Assembly (NCBI GenBank): GCA_039933785.1
Contig: JBDTNL010000026.1
Coordinates: 1-52,954, forward strand
Direction: 5' to 3'
Source of the DNA: JBDTNL01 sp039933785
Lineage (GTDB): Bacteria > Acidobacteriota > Thermoanaerobaculia > Multivoradales > JAGPDF01
DNA length: 52,954 nt
Positions 16,255-23,693 of this stretch are shown here, in pieces (position 1 is the first letter of the stretch; each line of letters starts with the position of its first letter). The translations under genes were made by a program, and so were the position numbers. The notes below the pieces were generated by a model, which searched no databases, was not told the DNA's origin, and worked only from the letters and a program-made list of their open reading frames with translations.

Positions 16255-17204
16255 AAGCCAGAGTCCTCATCTCCCTTCTCGTCCTCGGCGCCGCCGCCGG
16301 GGCGTACTGGTACTACTCCTCCCATCGCGCCGAGCAGGGCTTGGTCCTCGCGGGTTCGGTCGAATCGCGGCAGGTCCGAGTCGGCTCGCTGATCGGCGGC
16401 CGAGTGTCCGCGGTGCGCATCGAAGAAGGCGCCACGGTGGCCAAGGATCAGATCCTCGTCGAGCTCGACGCCTCGCTGATCGATCCCCAGATCCAGGCTC
16501 AGGAGTCCAAGGTGGCGCAGCTTCGGGCTGCGCTCCAGCGCACCGAGCGCGGCCCGCGCATCGAGGACACCGAGCGCGCCAGGATCGCCTGGCAGGCGGC
16601 GGTCACCGATCGCCAACGCTTCGAAGCCTTGTGGAAGGACGGCGTGATCGGCCGCCGTGACTACGATGCCGCCCTGGTCGCCGAGGCCACCACGCAGCAG
16701 ACCTATCTCGAAGCCCAGCGCGGCAACCGCCCCGAGGACCGTGCCGCCGATCGCGCGGCATTCGAGGGTGAACAGAACCGGCTCGCGTATCTCGAGCAAC
16801 AGAAGACCGAGCTCGTGGTGCGCTCGCCCGCGGCGGGCGTCGTGCAGGCGTTCGAGCTCCGCCCTGGTGACCTCGTGGGCCCCAACCAGACGGTGGCCTC
16901 CATTCTCGAGGCTGGCCAACTCTGGATCCGCGTGTACGTGCCCGAGCCCAAGGTCAATCGGGTTCGCATCGGTCAGCAGGCCTTGGTCACGGTCGACTCG
17001 GGCCACCAATTCCAGGGCAAGGTGGTCGAGATCCGCGACCATGCCGAGTACACACCACGCAATCTGCAGACCCTCGACCAGCGCATGGAGCAAGTCTTCG
17101 GCGTCAAGGTGGCGATCGACCCGACGCCGGAGCTCAAGCCCGGGATGACCGCCTTCGTGCATCTACAAGAAGTGAGCGCCGCCCTACCACGGAGCACGCC
17201 TTGA
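16251..17204 (+). CDS. HlyD-family periplasmic adaptor (membrane fusion protein) of an ABC exporter
   Basis: 317 residues. There is one N-terminal membrane anchor (VLISLLVLGAAAGAYWYYSS). A split biotinyl-lipoyl domain follows (VRVGSLIGGRVSAVRIEEGATVAKDQILVELD and VVRSPAAGVVQAFELRPGDLV), flanking a coiled-coil hairpin at about 80-190. A beta-barrel domain closes the protein (LWIRVYVPEPKVNRVRIGQQALVTVDS). It is the adaptor that links the inner-membrane ABC transporter to an outer-membrane channel, YbhG-like. It overlaps the TetR stop by 4 nt and the ATPase start by 4 nt, so the operon is tightly coupled. Confidence 0.88.
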   Translation: MKARVLISLLVLGAAAGAYWYYSSHRAEQGLVLAGSVESRQVRVGSLIGGRVSAVRIEEGATVAKDQILVELDASLIDPQIQAQESKVAQLRAALQRTERGPRIEDTERARIAWQAAVTDRQRFEALWKDGVIGRRDYDAALVAEATTQQTYLEAQRGNRPEDRAADRAAFEGEQNRLAYLEQQKTELVVRSPAAGVVQAFELRPGDLVGPNQTVASILEAGQLWIRVYVPEPKVNRVRIGQQALVTVDSGHQFQGKVVEIRDHAEYTPRNLQTLDQRMEQVFGVKVAIDPTPELKPGMTAFVHLQEVSAALPRSTP

Positions 17205-18244
17205 ACACTGCCGCCATTCTGGAACCTGCAAGCCGGACTCCCGCGCCCGGCGAGTCCCCCTACGGCATCGAAGTCGAGGGCGTGTCGCGCGATTTCGGCA
17301 AGTACCGCGCGCTCGACGACGTTTCCCTCCGCGTGCCGAGAGGCGAGATCTTCGGTCTGCTCGGACCGAACGGATCCGGCAAGTCGACGCTGATTCGAAT
17401 TCTCTGCGGGCTGCTCACGCCCACCACGGGCCGCGCGCGCGTCGATGGGCTCGACGTCACCACGGCCGGCGAGGAGGTACGCCGGCATATCGGCTACGTC
17501 TCGCAGAAGTTCTCGCTTTACGAGGACCTAACGGTGCTCGAGAACCTGAACTTCTTCGCCTCGGTGTACGGCCTCAAAGGCAATGATCGCCACGAGCGCC
17601 GCGAGTGGGCGATGGACCTGACCCAGCTCGACCCGTATCGCGACCGCCTGGCGGCGCAACTCTCCGGCGGATGGAAGCAGCGTCTGGCGCTCGCTGCCGC
17701 GCTGATGCACCGGCCGCGGGTGATCTTCCTCGACGAGCCCACCGCCGGCATCGATCCGGTGGCGCGGCGCGAGCTCTGGAACCTGCTCTTCACGCTCGCC
17801 GCCGACGGCGTCACCTTGCTGGTGACCACGCACTACATGGACGAGGCCGAGCGTTGCAGCAATGTGGCCTATCTCTACCTCTCCAAGATGCTGGTCCAGG
17901 GCCGTCCCGACGATTTGATGCTTATGCCGGAGGTCACCCCGGCGGGCATGCGACGCGTGCAGGCGGATTGCGATCAAGGTGCGGCGGCGGTGATGGGAGC
18001 CTCGCGGAGCCTTCCCTACGTCGATGACGTCACCATCTTCGGCAATGCCTTGCACCTGCTGGTGAGCGCCGACGTCGACGACACCAAGATCGCCGGCGAT
18101 CTCGCGGCCGCCGCACACGGTGCGCGGGTGAAGGTCTCCCCCATCCAGGCCTCGCTCGAGGATGTCTTCGTCCGTCTCACCAAGCTGCAAGTGGCGAAGA
18201 AGAACGGCTCCAAGCTGCCGCTCGCTCCAGAGGGTAAGCGATGA
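17201..18244 (+). CDS. ABC exporter ATP-binding protein (YbhF/DrrA-like)
   Basis: 347 residues, beginning at TTG (17201) that overlaps the TGA of the adaptor gene. All nucleotide-binding motifs are present: Walker A GPNGSGKST, Q-loop 'YVSQKFSLYEDLTVLENLNFFA', signature LSGGW, Walker B VIFLDEPTAGIDP, and switch His in 'VTTHYMDEAERC'. The C-terminal 100 residues are the regulatory extension common in ABC-2 drug and polysaccharide exporters. It has one ATPase domain, while E. coli YbhF has two, so a homodimer is expected. It powers export by the following permease. Confidence 0.9.
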   Translation: MNTAAILEPASRTPAPGESPYGIEVEGVSRDFGKYRALDDVSLRVPRGEIFGLLGPNGSGKSTLIRILCGLLTPTTGRARVDGLDVTTAGEEVRRHIGYVSQKFSLYEDLTVLENLNFFASVYGLKGNDRHERREWAMDLTQLDPYRDRLAAQLSGGWKQRLALAAALMHRPRVIFLDEPTAGIDPVARRELWNLLFTLAADGVTLLVTTHYMDEAERCSNVAYLYLSKMLVQGRPDDLMLMPEVTPAGMRRVQADCDQGAAAVMGASRSLPYVDDVTIFGNALHLLVSADVDDTKIAGDLAAAAHGARVKVSPIQASLEDVFVRLTKLQVAKKNGSKLPLAPEGKR

Positions 18245-19347
18245 GAGGGTTCTGGGCAGTGCTCAAGAAGGAAGGCATGCAGATGATGCGCGACTCCGCG
18301 ACCCTGCGGTTCGCGATCGCCATTCCAGTCTTTCAACTCGTGCTCTTCGGGCTCATCGACACCAACGTCAAGCACGTGCCGACGGTGGTCTTCGACCAGA
18401 GCCGCAGCCCCGACAGCCGCGAGCTGATTCAACAGTTCGTGAACACCAGCTACTTCTCGGTCGTCGGCTACGCGCCCTCACGCGACGCCATGCACGAGGA
18501 GATCGTTGCCGGGCGGGCTTCGGTCGGCATCGAGATTCCGGTCGACTTCGCGCGCCGGCGCCTCTACGGGCAGAGCGCCGCCCTGCTGGTGCTGATCGAT
18601 GGCTCCGACGCGACGATCTCGAGTCAAGCGCTCTCGGCGGCGAACGGCCTGGCGCTCAGCCGGTCGATCACCGAGCTGCTCGAGAGGTCTGGGAACGACG
18701 AGCTGCCGATCGGTGTGCATCCGCAGCTGCTGTTCAACCCCGACTCACGTAGCGCGAACCTGTTGATTCCCGGCCTGGTGGCGATCCTGCTCACCTTTTC
18801 AGGCACCATCCTCGCCGCCTTCGCCATCGTGCGCGAGCGCGAACGGGGGACGCTCGAGCAATTGATGGTGACGCCGGTTTCGCCGCTCGCTGTCGTGATG
18901 GGCAAGCTCCTGCCGTATCTCGTGCTCGCCTTCGTGCAACTTATTTTGATTCTCACCCTGATGACCACGGTCTTCAAGGTCCCGATCCATGGCAGCGTTC
19001 CGCTGCTGATGGCGCTCTCGGTGGTCTACCTGTTCTCGCTCCTGGCGCTCGGTCTGCTGGTCTCGTCGCGGTCCAGCACGCAGATGGAGGCCGTGCAGCG
19101 GGCCCAAATGTTCCTCCTGCCGTCGATCATGCTTTCGGGCTACATCTTCCCGTTGTCGTCGCTACCGGCTCCGATCCGGGTGATCTCGCAGATTCTTCCC
19201 GCGACGCACTTCATCGCCATCTCGCGCGGCATCATCATTCGCGGCGCCACGTTCCACGACCTTTGGCAAAACGTGGCCGCACTGGTCGCGATCGCCGTGG
19301 TGCTCGTCGCCGGCAGCACACAGGCGTTCAAGAAGACCATCTCCTAG
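18241..19347 (+). CDS. ABC-2 type exporter permease (YbhS/YbhR-like)
   Basis: 368 residues. There is one N-terminal transmembrane helix (LRFAIAIPVFQLVLFGLID), a large extracytoplasmic domain ('VPTVVFDQSRSPDSRELIQQFVNTSYF', 'VGIEIPVDFARR'), and then five helices, including 'LLIPGLVAILLTFSGTILAAFAIVRERERGTLEQLMVTPVSP' with the conserved E-R-E-R-G-T-x-E-Q-L motif of ABC2_membrane_3. It overlaps the ATPase by 4 nt. Only one permease is encoded here, where enterobacteria have YbhS and YbhR, so it should act as a homodimer. The likely role is efflux of a drug or toxic compound. Confidence 0.88.
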   Translation: MRGFWAVLKKEGMQMMRDSATLRFAIAIPVFQLVLFGLIDTNVKHVPTVVFDQSRSPDSRELIQQFVNTSYFSVVGYAPSRDAMHEEIVAGRASVGIEIPVDFARRRLYGQSAALLVLIDGSDATISSQALSAANGLALSRSITELLERSGNDELPIGVHPQLLFNPDSRSANLLIPGLVAILLTFSGTILAAFAIVRERERGTLEQLMVTPVSPLAVVMGKLLPYLVLAFVQLILILTLMTTVFKVPIHGSVPLLMALSVVYLFSLLALGLLVSSRSSTQMEAVQRAQMFLLPSIMLSGYIFPLSSLPAPIRVISQILPATHFIAISRGIIIRGATFHDLWQNVAALVAIAVVLVAGSTQAFKKTIS

Positions 19348-19397
19348 CACCTAGGCGAACCCCGCGCTACGATGGTGGTCCAACGAGGAGTACGACG

Positions 19398-20645
19398 ATG
19401 ACCACAACCACCGAACCCCGGCTCTCTGCCGCTGAATGCATCGCGCTGGAGGAGCGCTACGGCGCCCACAACTACCATCCGCTCGACGTGGTGCTCACCC
19501 GCGGTCGCGGGGTCTGGGTCTGGGACGTCGAGGGCCGCAAGTACATGGATTTCCTGTCCGCGTATTCGGCGGTCAACCAGGGGCATTGCCATCCCAAGAT
19601 CGTCGCCGCCATGACGGAGCAGTTGGGCCGAGTGGCCTTGGTCTCGCGAGCCTTCTACAACGACCAGCTCGGCATGCTCTACAAGGAAATCTCCGAGCTC
19701 ACCGGTTTCCAGCGCTTTTTGCCGATGAACACGGGGGCCGAAGCGGTCGAGACCGCGATCAAGGCGGCGCGCAAGTGGGGCTACACGGTCAAGGGAATCG
19801 CCGAGGGCGAGGCCGAGATCCTGGTCTTCGGCAACAACTTCCACGGCCGGACCACGATGATCGTCGGCTTCTCCTCGGAGGCGCAGTACCGCCACGGCTT
19901 CGGGCCGTTCCCGGCGGGCTTCAAGCTTATTCCGTTCGGCGACGCCGACGCGGTCGAGGCGGCCATGAACCCGAACGTGGCGGCGGTTCTGGTAGAGCCG
20001 ATCCAGGGTGAGGGCGGCATCATCGTGCCGCCGGCCGGCTTCATGCAGCGGTTGCGCGAGATCACCACCCGACACAACGCGCTGCTCGTAGCCGACGAAA
20101 TCCAGTCCGGGCTCGGGCGGACCGGCAAGCTGTTCGCCTATCAGCACGACGGCGTGCGCCCCGACGTCGTGATCATTGGCAAAGCACTTTCCGGTGGCCT
20201 CTATCCGGTTTCGGGAATCCTCGCCGACGACGCGGTGATGTCGGTCTTCGGTCCCGGCGATCACGGCTCGACGTACGGCGGCAACCCACTCGCCTGTGCG
20301 ACCGCACGCGCCGCGCTCTCGGTGCTGGTCGAAGAGGGCATGATCGAGAATTCGGCGCGGCTCGGCAACTACTTCATCGAGCGCCTGCGCTCGATTCACT
20401 CACCGGTGATCGAGGAAGTCCGCGGGCGCGGTTTGTGGATCGGCATCGAGCTCAACGTTCCCGCGCGCCCGTTCTGCGAGCGCCTGCGCGACGAGGGTCT
20501 GCTGTGCAAGGAAACCCACAGCACCACCATCCGCATCTCGCCGCCGCTGGTCATCAATCGCGAAGAGGTGGATTGGGCCTACGAGCGGCTGGAGCGCGTG
20601 CTGACCTCTCCGAGCTCGGTCGCCAACTCCTCTTCCGTCACGTAG
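19398..20645 (+). CDS. rocD: Ornithine--oxo-acid aminotransferase
   Basis: 415 residues from ATG 19398, chosen because GAGGAG (19385-19390) lies 7 nt upstream; the frame is open further upstream but without a ribosome site. This is a class-III PLP aminotransferase: 'YGAHNYHPLDVVLTRGRGVWVWDVEG' is the typical ornithine-aminotransferase N-terminus. Asp233 (LLVADEIQSGLGRTG) contacts the PLP nitrogen and Lys262 (IIGKALSGGLYPVS) forms the Schiff base. It converts ornithine plus 2-oxoglutarate to glutamate-5-semialdehyde plus glutamate, linking arginine and proline metabolism. It appears monocistronic. Its last 67 nt overlap the 3' end of the convergent pseudouridine synthase gene. Confidence 0.92.
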   Translation: MTTTTEPRLSAAECIALEERYGAHNYHPLDVVLTRGRGVWVWDVEGRKYMDFLSAYSAVNQGHCHPKIVAAMTEQLGRVALVSRAFYNDQLGMLYKEISELTGFQRFLPMNTGAEAVETAIKAARKWGYTVKGIAEGEAEILVFGNNFHGRTTMIVGFSSEAQYRHGFGPFPAGFKLIPFGDADAVEAAMNPNVAAVLVEPIQGEGGIIVPPAGFMQRLREITTRHNALLVADEIQSGLGRTGKLFAYQHDGVRPDVVIIGKALSGGLYPVSGILADDAVMSVFGPGDHGSTYGGNPLACATARAALSVLVEEGMIENSARLGNYFIERLRSIHSPVIEEVRGRGLWIGIELNVPARPFCERLRDEGLLCKETHSTTIRISPPLVINREEVDWAYERLERVLTSPSSVANSSSVT

Positions 20646-21382
20646 CGCCAAGCTCCCGGCGCCAGGTCTCGGAGTTCGAGATTTCCGAACGACACGCGCT
20701 TCAGTCGCGTGACCTCATGGCCGGCGGCGGCGAACAACCGACGGATTTCGCGGTTCTTGCCCTGCCGGAGCTCGACGACCAGGTGGGTCTCCCGCCCTGA
20801 GGCTTTCCGCACCGTGGCGGTGTGAGCGTGCAGCCGTTCACCTCGATCCACGAGTCCCGCCAAGAGCATGCTGAGCGTCGGCCCCGAGACCCGCCCGCGG
20901 ACCGTCACCAGATAGACCCGTGGAATCCCGTTGGACGGATCGGTCAACGAGTCGGCGAGGCGCGTGTCATTGGTGAACAGCAGGAGCCCTGCGCTCGCGG
21001 CATCCAAACGCCCGACCGGAACCACGTGCGCCTCGAGTCCGCCGAGACAGTCGTACACTGTACGCCGGCCCTCGGGGTCGCGACGGGTCGAGACCACCCC
21101 GGCCGGCTTGTTGAGCATGACCACCACCCGCTCGAAGCGCTCCGTGATCCGACCGGCGATCTCGATGCGTGCCTGCTCCGGCACGACTCCCTTGCCCGGA
21201 TCCAGTACGACCCGGCCATCGATCGTGACCCTCCCCGCCTCGATCAGAGCTCGAGCCTCGCTGCGCGTGGCGAGTCCCAGCTTGGAGAGCGCGCGGACGA
21301 GCGAGACCTGGCCGGTCGGATGCGGGTTGCTGGGTCGTTGCTCCAAGAGGCGGGAGTGTAGAGCTTGACGGGCCACGGTCAA
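20579..21382 (-). CDS. Pseudouridine synthase, RsuA/RluB/RluE/RluF family
   Basis: 267 residues. It has an N-terminal S4 RNA-binding domain (VSLVRALSKLGLATRSEARALIEAGRVTIDGRVV), then the catalytic domain with 'VVVMLNKPAGVVSTRRDPEGRRTVYDC', the nucleophile Asp127 in 'PVGRLDAASAGLLLFTND', and 'RQGKNREIRRLFAAAGHEVTRLKRVSFG'. It isomerises a specific uridine in rRNA to pseudouridine; RluB-like (23S) or RsuA-like (16S) cannot be decided. The start is uncertain: TTG 21382 and GTG 21376 both lack a good ribosome site. It is convergent and overlapping with rocD by 67 nt, and divergent from the bactofilin gene 49 nt away. Confidence 0.88.
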   Translation of the reverse strand: MTVARQALHSRLLEQRPSNPHPTGQVSLVRALSKLGLATRSEARALIEAGRVTIDGRVVLDPGKGVVPEQARIEIAGRITERFERVVVMLNKPAGVVSTRRDPEGRRTVYDCLGGLEAHVVPVGRLDAASAGLLLFTNDTRLADSLTDPSNGIPRVYLVTVRGRVSGPTLSMLLAGLVDRGERLHAHTATVRKASGRETHLVVELRQGKNREIRRLFAAAGHEVTRLKRVSFGNLELRDLAPGAWRYVTEEELATELGEVSTRSSRS

Positions 21383-21431
21383 AGCATCGATACTTGGCTA
21401 TAGCCATATCTCCAACAAGGAGCCAATGCCC

Positions 21432-21953
21432 ATGTGGAAGAAAGACGAAGAGCCCCTCACCAAGCCAGGTACCCAGCAGTTCAGCTCCGGCCCGAGCACT
21501 CCGAGCGCTGCCGCTGCTTCGAGCGCCTCCAGGGAACCCGAGCCCGGCAGTCTCGAACGCGCCGTCGTGGGAGCGTCGATCAAGATCAACGGTGAGCTCG
21601 GCGGCAGCGAGGACCTGCTGATCCAAGGCCAAGTCGACGGCAAGATCGACCTGGCCCAACACACCGTCACCATTGGCCGCTCGGGGCGGATCTCGGCCGA
21701 TGTCTTTGCCAAGACGGTGCACGTCGAAGGCGAGGTGAGAGGCAACCTTTTCGCCGCCGAGCAGATCGTGGTGCACAAGACCGGATCGGTGAACGGCAAT
21801 CTCGCGTCGCCGCGAATCTCGCTCGAGGACGGCTGCAAGTTCAAGGGCAACATCGACATGGATCCCCAGGCTGCCGATCCGCGGGCGAAGAGCACCCGGC
21901 CCAACCTGCCACCGCCCATCGGAGAGCGGCCGCTGACGGCGATCGCCAAGTGA
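21432..21953 (+). CDS. Bactofilin (polymer-forming cytoskeletal protein)
   Basis: 173 residues from ATG 21432. AAGGAG (21417-21422) is 9 nt from this ATG but only 3 nt from ATG 21426, so the second is better and gives the usual start 'MWKKDEE'. After a Pro/Ser/Ala-rich lead, the bactofilin (DUF583) beta-helix runs through about residues 40-140: 'SIKINGELGGSEDLLIQGQVDGKIDLAQHTVTIGRSGRISADVFAKTVHVEGEVRGNLFAAEQIVVHKTGSVNGNLASPRISLEDGCKFKGNIDM' shown here only to mark its extent in parts. A Pro-rich tail ends it. Bactofilins polymerise without nucleotide and shape cells or organise polar and surface structures. The methyltransferase-like gene follows 65 nt later. Confidence 0.9.
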   Translation: MWKKDEEPLTKPGTQQFSSGPSTPSAAAASSASREPEPGSLERAVVGASIKINGELGGSEDLLIQGQVDGKIDLAQHTVTIGRSGRISADVFAKTVHVEGEVRGNLFAAEQIVVHKTGSVNGNLASPRISLEDGCKFKGNIDMDPQAADPRAKSTRPNLPPPIGERPLTAIAK

Positions 21954-22018
21954 GCCATTGACCAGGGCGGGCGCTCCACACAGCGAGGCGCACCCGTTCG
22001 GCACGGTAAGATTCGCCA

Positions 22019-22654
22019 GTGAGCTGGTTCAAACGGAACGACAGTCCCGCGGCGGGTGCCCAGCCCGCCGCGCTTCCCGTGCGACATCATTCGCTGGCCT
22101 TCGAAACCGCCTTGCGCGAGCTCGAGCGAGAGGCAGCGAGCGGCTCTCGGCCCTTGCTCCTCGACCTCGGCCCGGCGCTCGGACCGAACGTCGAGTTCTT
22201 CTCCGAGCGCGCCTGCCGTCTGCAGATCGTCGACCTCTACCGCTCGCTCCCCGACCAGGCCCTGGCGGCCGAGCCCGAGCAACTGGCGCTCGATCTGGCG
22301 TCCGCGCTGCCCACGCCGACGGTCGGCGCCACGCTGGTGTTGGCCTGGGATTTGTTCAACTACTTTCGTCTCGAAGCCCTGGCGGCTCTCGGGCTACGCC
22401 TCGCCGAGTGCACCGCTCCGGGAGGCATCGTCCTGGCGTTGGTCGCCACCCACAAGGACATGCCGGCCCGTCCGCAGCGCTACCGCATTCTGGACCCCAA
22501 GACGCTCGAGACCACGGTGGATGGTGCCTCGACCGCGGCGGCCCCGCGGTATCGCCAGCCCGAGCTCGAGCGCGCCCTACCCGCCTTTCGCGTCGAGACC
22601 ACGTACCTGCTGCGGGCAGGCATGCAGGAGTACCTGCTGCGGCGGCGGAAATAG
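22019..22654 (+). CDS. Class I SAM-dependent methyltransferase-like protein
   Basis: 211 residues from GTG 22019. The fold resembles a Rossmann-type methyltransferase: 'RPLLLDLGPALGPNVEFFSERACRLQIVDLYRSL' matches motif I and the acidic end of strand 2, and 'TLVLAWDLFNYFRLEALAALGLRLAECTAPGGIVLALVATH' matches motifs III-IV. The glycine-rich loop is degenerate (LGPALGPN rather than GxGxG), so activity is not certain. The substrate is unknown. It lies after the bactofilin gene on the same strand and may be co-transcribed. Its 3' end is 2 nt from the convergent small secreted protein gene. Confidence 0.6.
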   Translation: MSWFKRNDSPAAGAQPAALPVRHHSLAFETALRELEREAASGSRPLLLDLGPALGPNVEFFSERACRLQIVDLYRSLPDQALAAEPEQLALDLASALPTPTVGATLVLAWDLFNYFRLEALAALGLRLAECTAPGGIVLALVATHKDMPARPQRYRILDPKTLETTVDGASTAAAPRYRQPELERALPAFRVETTYLLRAGMQEYLLRRRK

Positions 22655-22656
22655 CT

Positions 22657-23106
22657 CTAGGGCCGCTGGCCTACAGGCTTGCAGCGGCAGCCGAGCTTCT
22701 CGATCCAGGTGTTGTTGATCCAGTGCCAGTAGCTCGGGTAGAGCCACAGGCAAATTCGCGGCTCGGGCTGGCTGCGAAAATCCAGTGACACGGTTTCGAA
22801 GGGTCGCTGGTCATGCAGAACCTGGATTTTGATGCGCCGATCCAGCGGCAGCCCCGAAATCATCGCCATCTGACCATTGCCCACCGTCGCGCGCAACTTG
22901 CCGTCGATGCGGAATTCAAAGATCGAGTCCAGTGAGGGGCCCCAAGTTGTTTGCGACATGTTGGGCTCGGTGAGCCCCGGGCTGCCAGGCTCGGCATGAA
23001 ACGGCGCGATGCAAATCACGCCCTGCGGGGGCGGTCGGTCCGCGGCCCTCGCCGCGAACGGGAACAGGAGCGCGACGGCGAGCAGAAGAACGCTTCGCCG
23101 CATCAT
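22657..23106 (-). CDS. Small secreted protein of unknown function
   Basis: 149 residues from ATG 23106, which overlaps the NUDIX stop codon (ATGA). A clear signal peptide is present (MMRRSVLLLAVALLFPFAARA-AD). The mature part is about 127 residues: 'GVICIAPFHAEPGSP', 'SIFEFRIDGKLRATVGNGQMAMISGLPLDRRIKIQVLHDQRPFETVSLDF', then a Trp/Tyr-rich end 'ICLWLYPSYWHWINNTWIEKLGCRCKP' with three Cys. I do not recognise the family; a periplasmic beta-sandwich is plausible. It is the last gene of the long minus-strand gene run. Confidence 0.65.
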   Translation of the reverse strand: MMRRSVLLLAVALLFPFAARAADRPPPQGVICIAPFHAEPGSPGLTEPNMSQTTWGPSLDSIFEFRIDGKLRATVGNGQMAMISGLPLDRRIKIQVLHDQRPFETVSLDFRSQPEPRICLWLYPSYWHWINNTWIEKLGCRCKPVGQRP

Positions 23107-23672
23107 CGAATCATTTCGTCGCTTGTTTTGAGATGCATTTCCGCGCGAAACAGCGCGCACATCGACTTGGCGTCCGAGATCTCTCCGGTGCGTACCATGC
23201 GGATCGCTTCACTCAGCGGGCAGCGCTCGACGGTCAGGCTCTCGTCCGCATCCAGATTCTGCTCCGAGCGCGCGAGCCCGGTCGCCAGATACAGCCAGAT
23301 GCGCTCGTTGGTAAAACCCGGAGTCGTCCAGATGAAACCGAGAGGCTCGAGACGGGCTGCCCGGTAGCCCGACTCCTCTTCCAGTTCTCGATGAGCGCAT
23401 TCCTCGAGGGGCTCACCCGGCTTCAAGGTACCCGCCGGAACCTCCAACAGCCAGCCCCCTGTCGCGTGCCGGTATTGCCGGATCAACAGCACGTCGCCGT
23501 TCTCTGCCAGCGGCACGATGCAGGTGGCTCCCGGGTGACGAATGAGATCGACCTCGCCGAGATGGCCGTTCGGAAACCGGACTTGCTCGCTGCTCAACGC
23601 GAACACTCGGCCGGTGAAGATCTCGCGGCTCGACAAGCGTTCGCCGATCGGTAGCTCGGGCATTGGGGCCAT
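23103..23672 (-). CDS. NUDIX hydrolase, ADP-ribose pyrophosphatase-like
   Basis: 189 residues. The Nudix box is intact: 'GTLKPGEPLEECAHRELEEESGY' in the form G-x5-E-x7-R-E-L-E-E-x-S-G. The context 'VRFPNGHLGEVDLIRHPGATCIVPLAENGDVLLIRQYRHATGGWLLEVPAGTL' is that of NudF-type ADP-ribose pyrophosphatases, which hydrolyse ADP-ribose to AMP and ribose-5-phosphate. It is cytoplasmic. It lies 21 nt after the SpoIIE phosphatase gene and is coupled by a 4-nt overlap to the small secreted protein gene. The exact substrate (ADP-ribose or another nucleoside diphosphate-X) is not settled. Confidence 0.85.
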   Translation of the reverse strand: MAPMPELPIGERLSSREIFTGRVFALSSEQVRFPNGHLGEVDLIRHPGATCIVPLAENGDVLLIRQYRHATGGWLLEVPAGTLKPGEPLEECAHRELEEESGYRAARLEPLGFIWTTPGFTNERIWLYLATGLARSEQNLDADESLTVERCPLSEAIRMVRTGEISDAKSMCALFRAEMHLKTSDEMIR

Positions 23673-23693
23673 CGGTTACTCCTTCGAAGTTGG

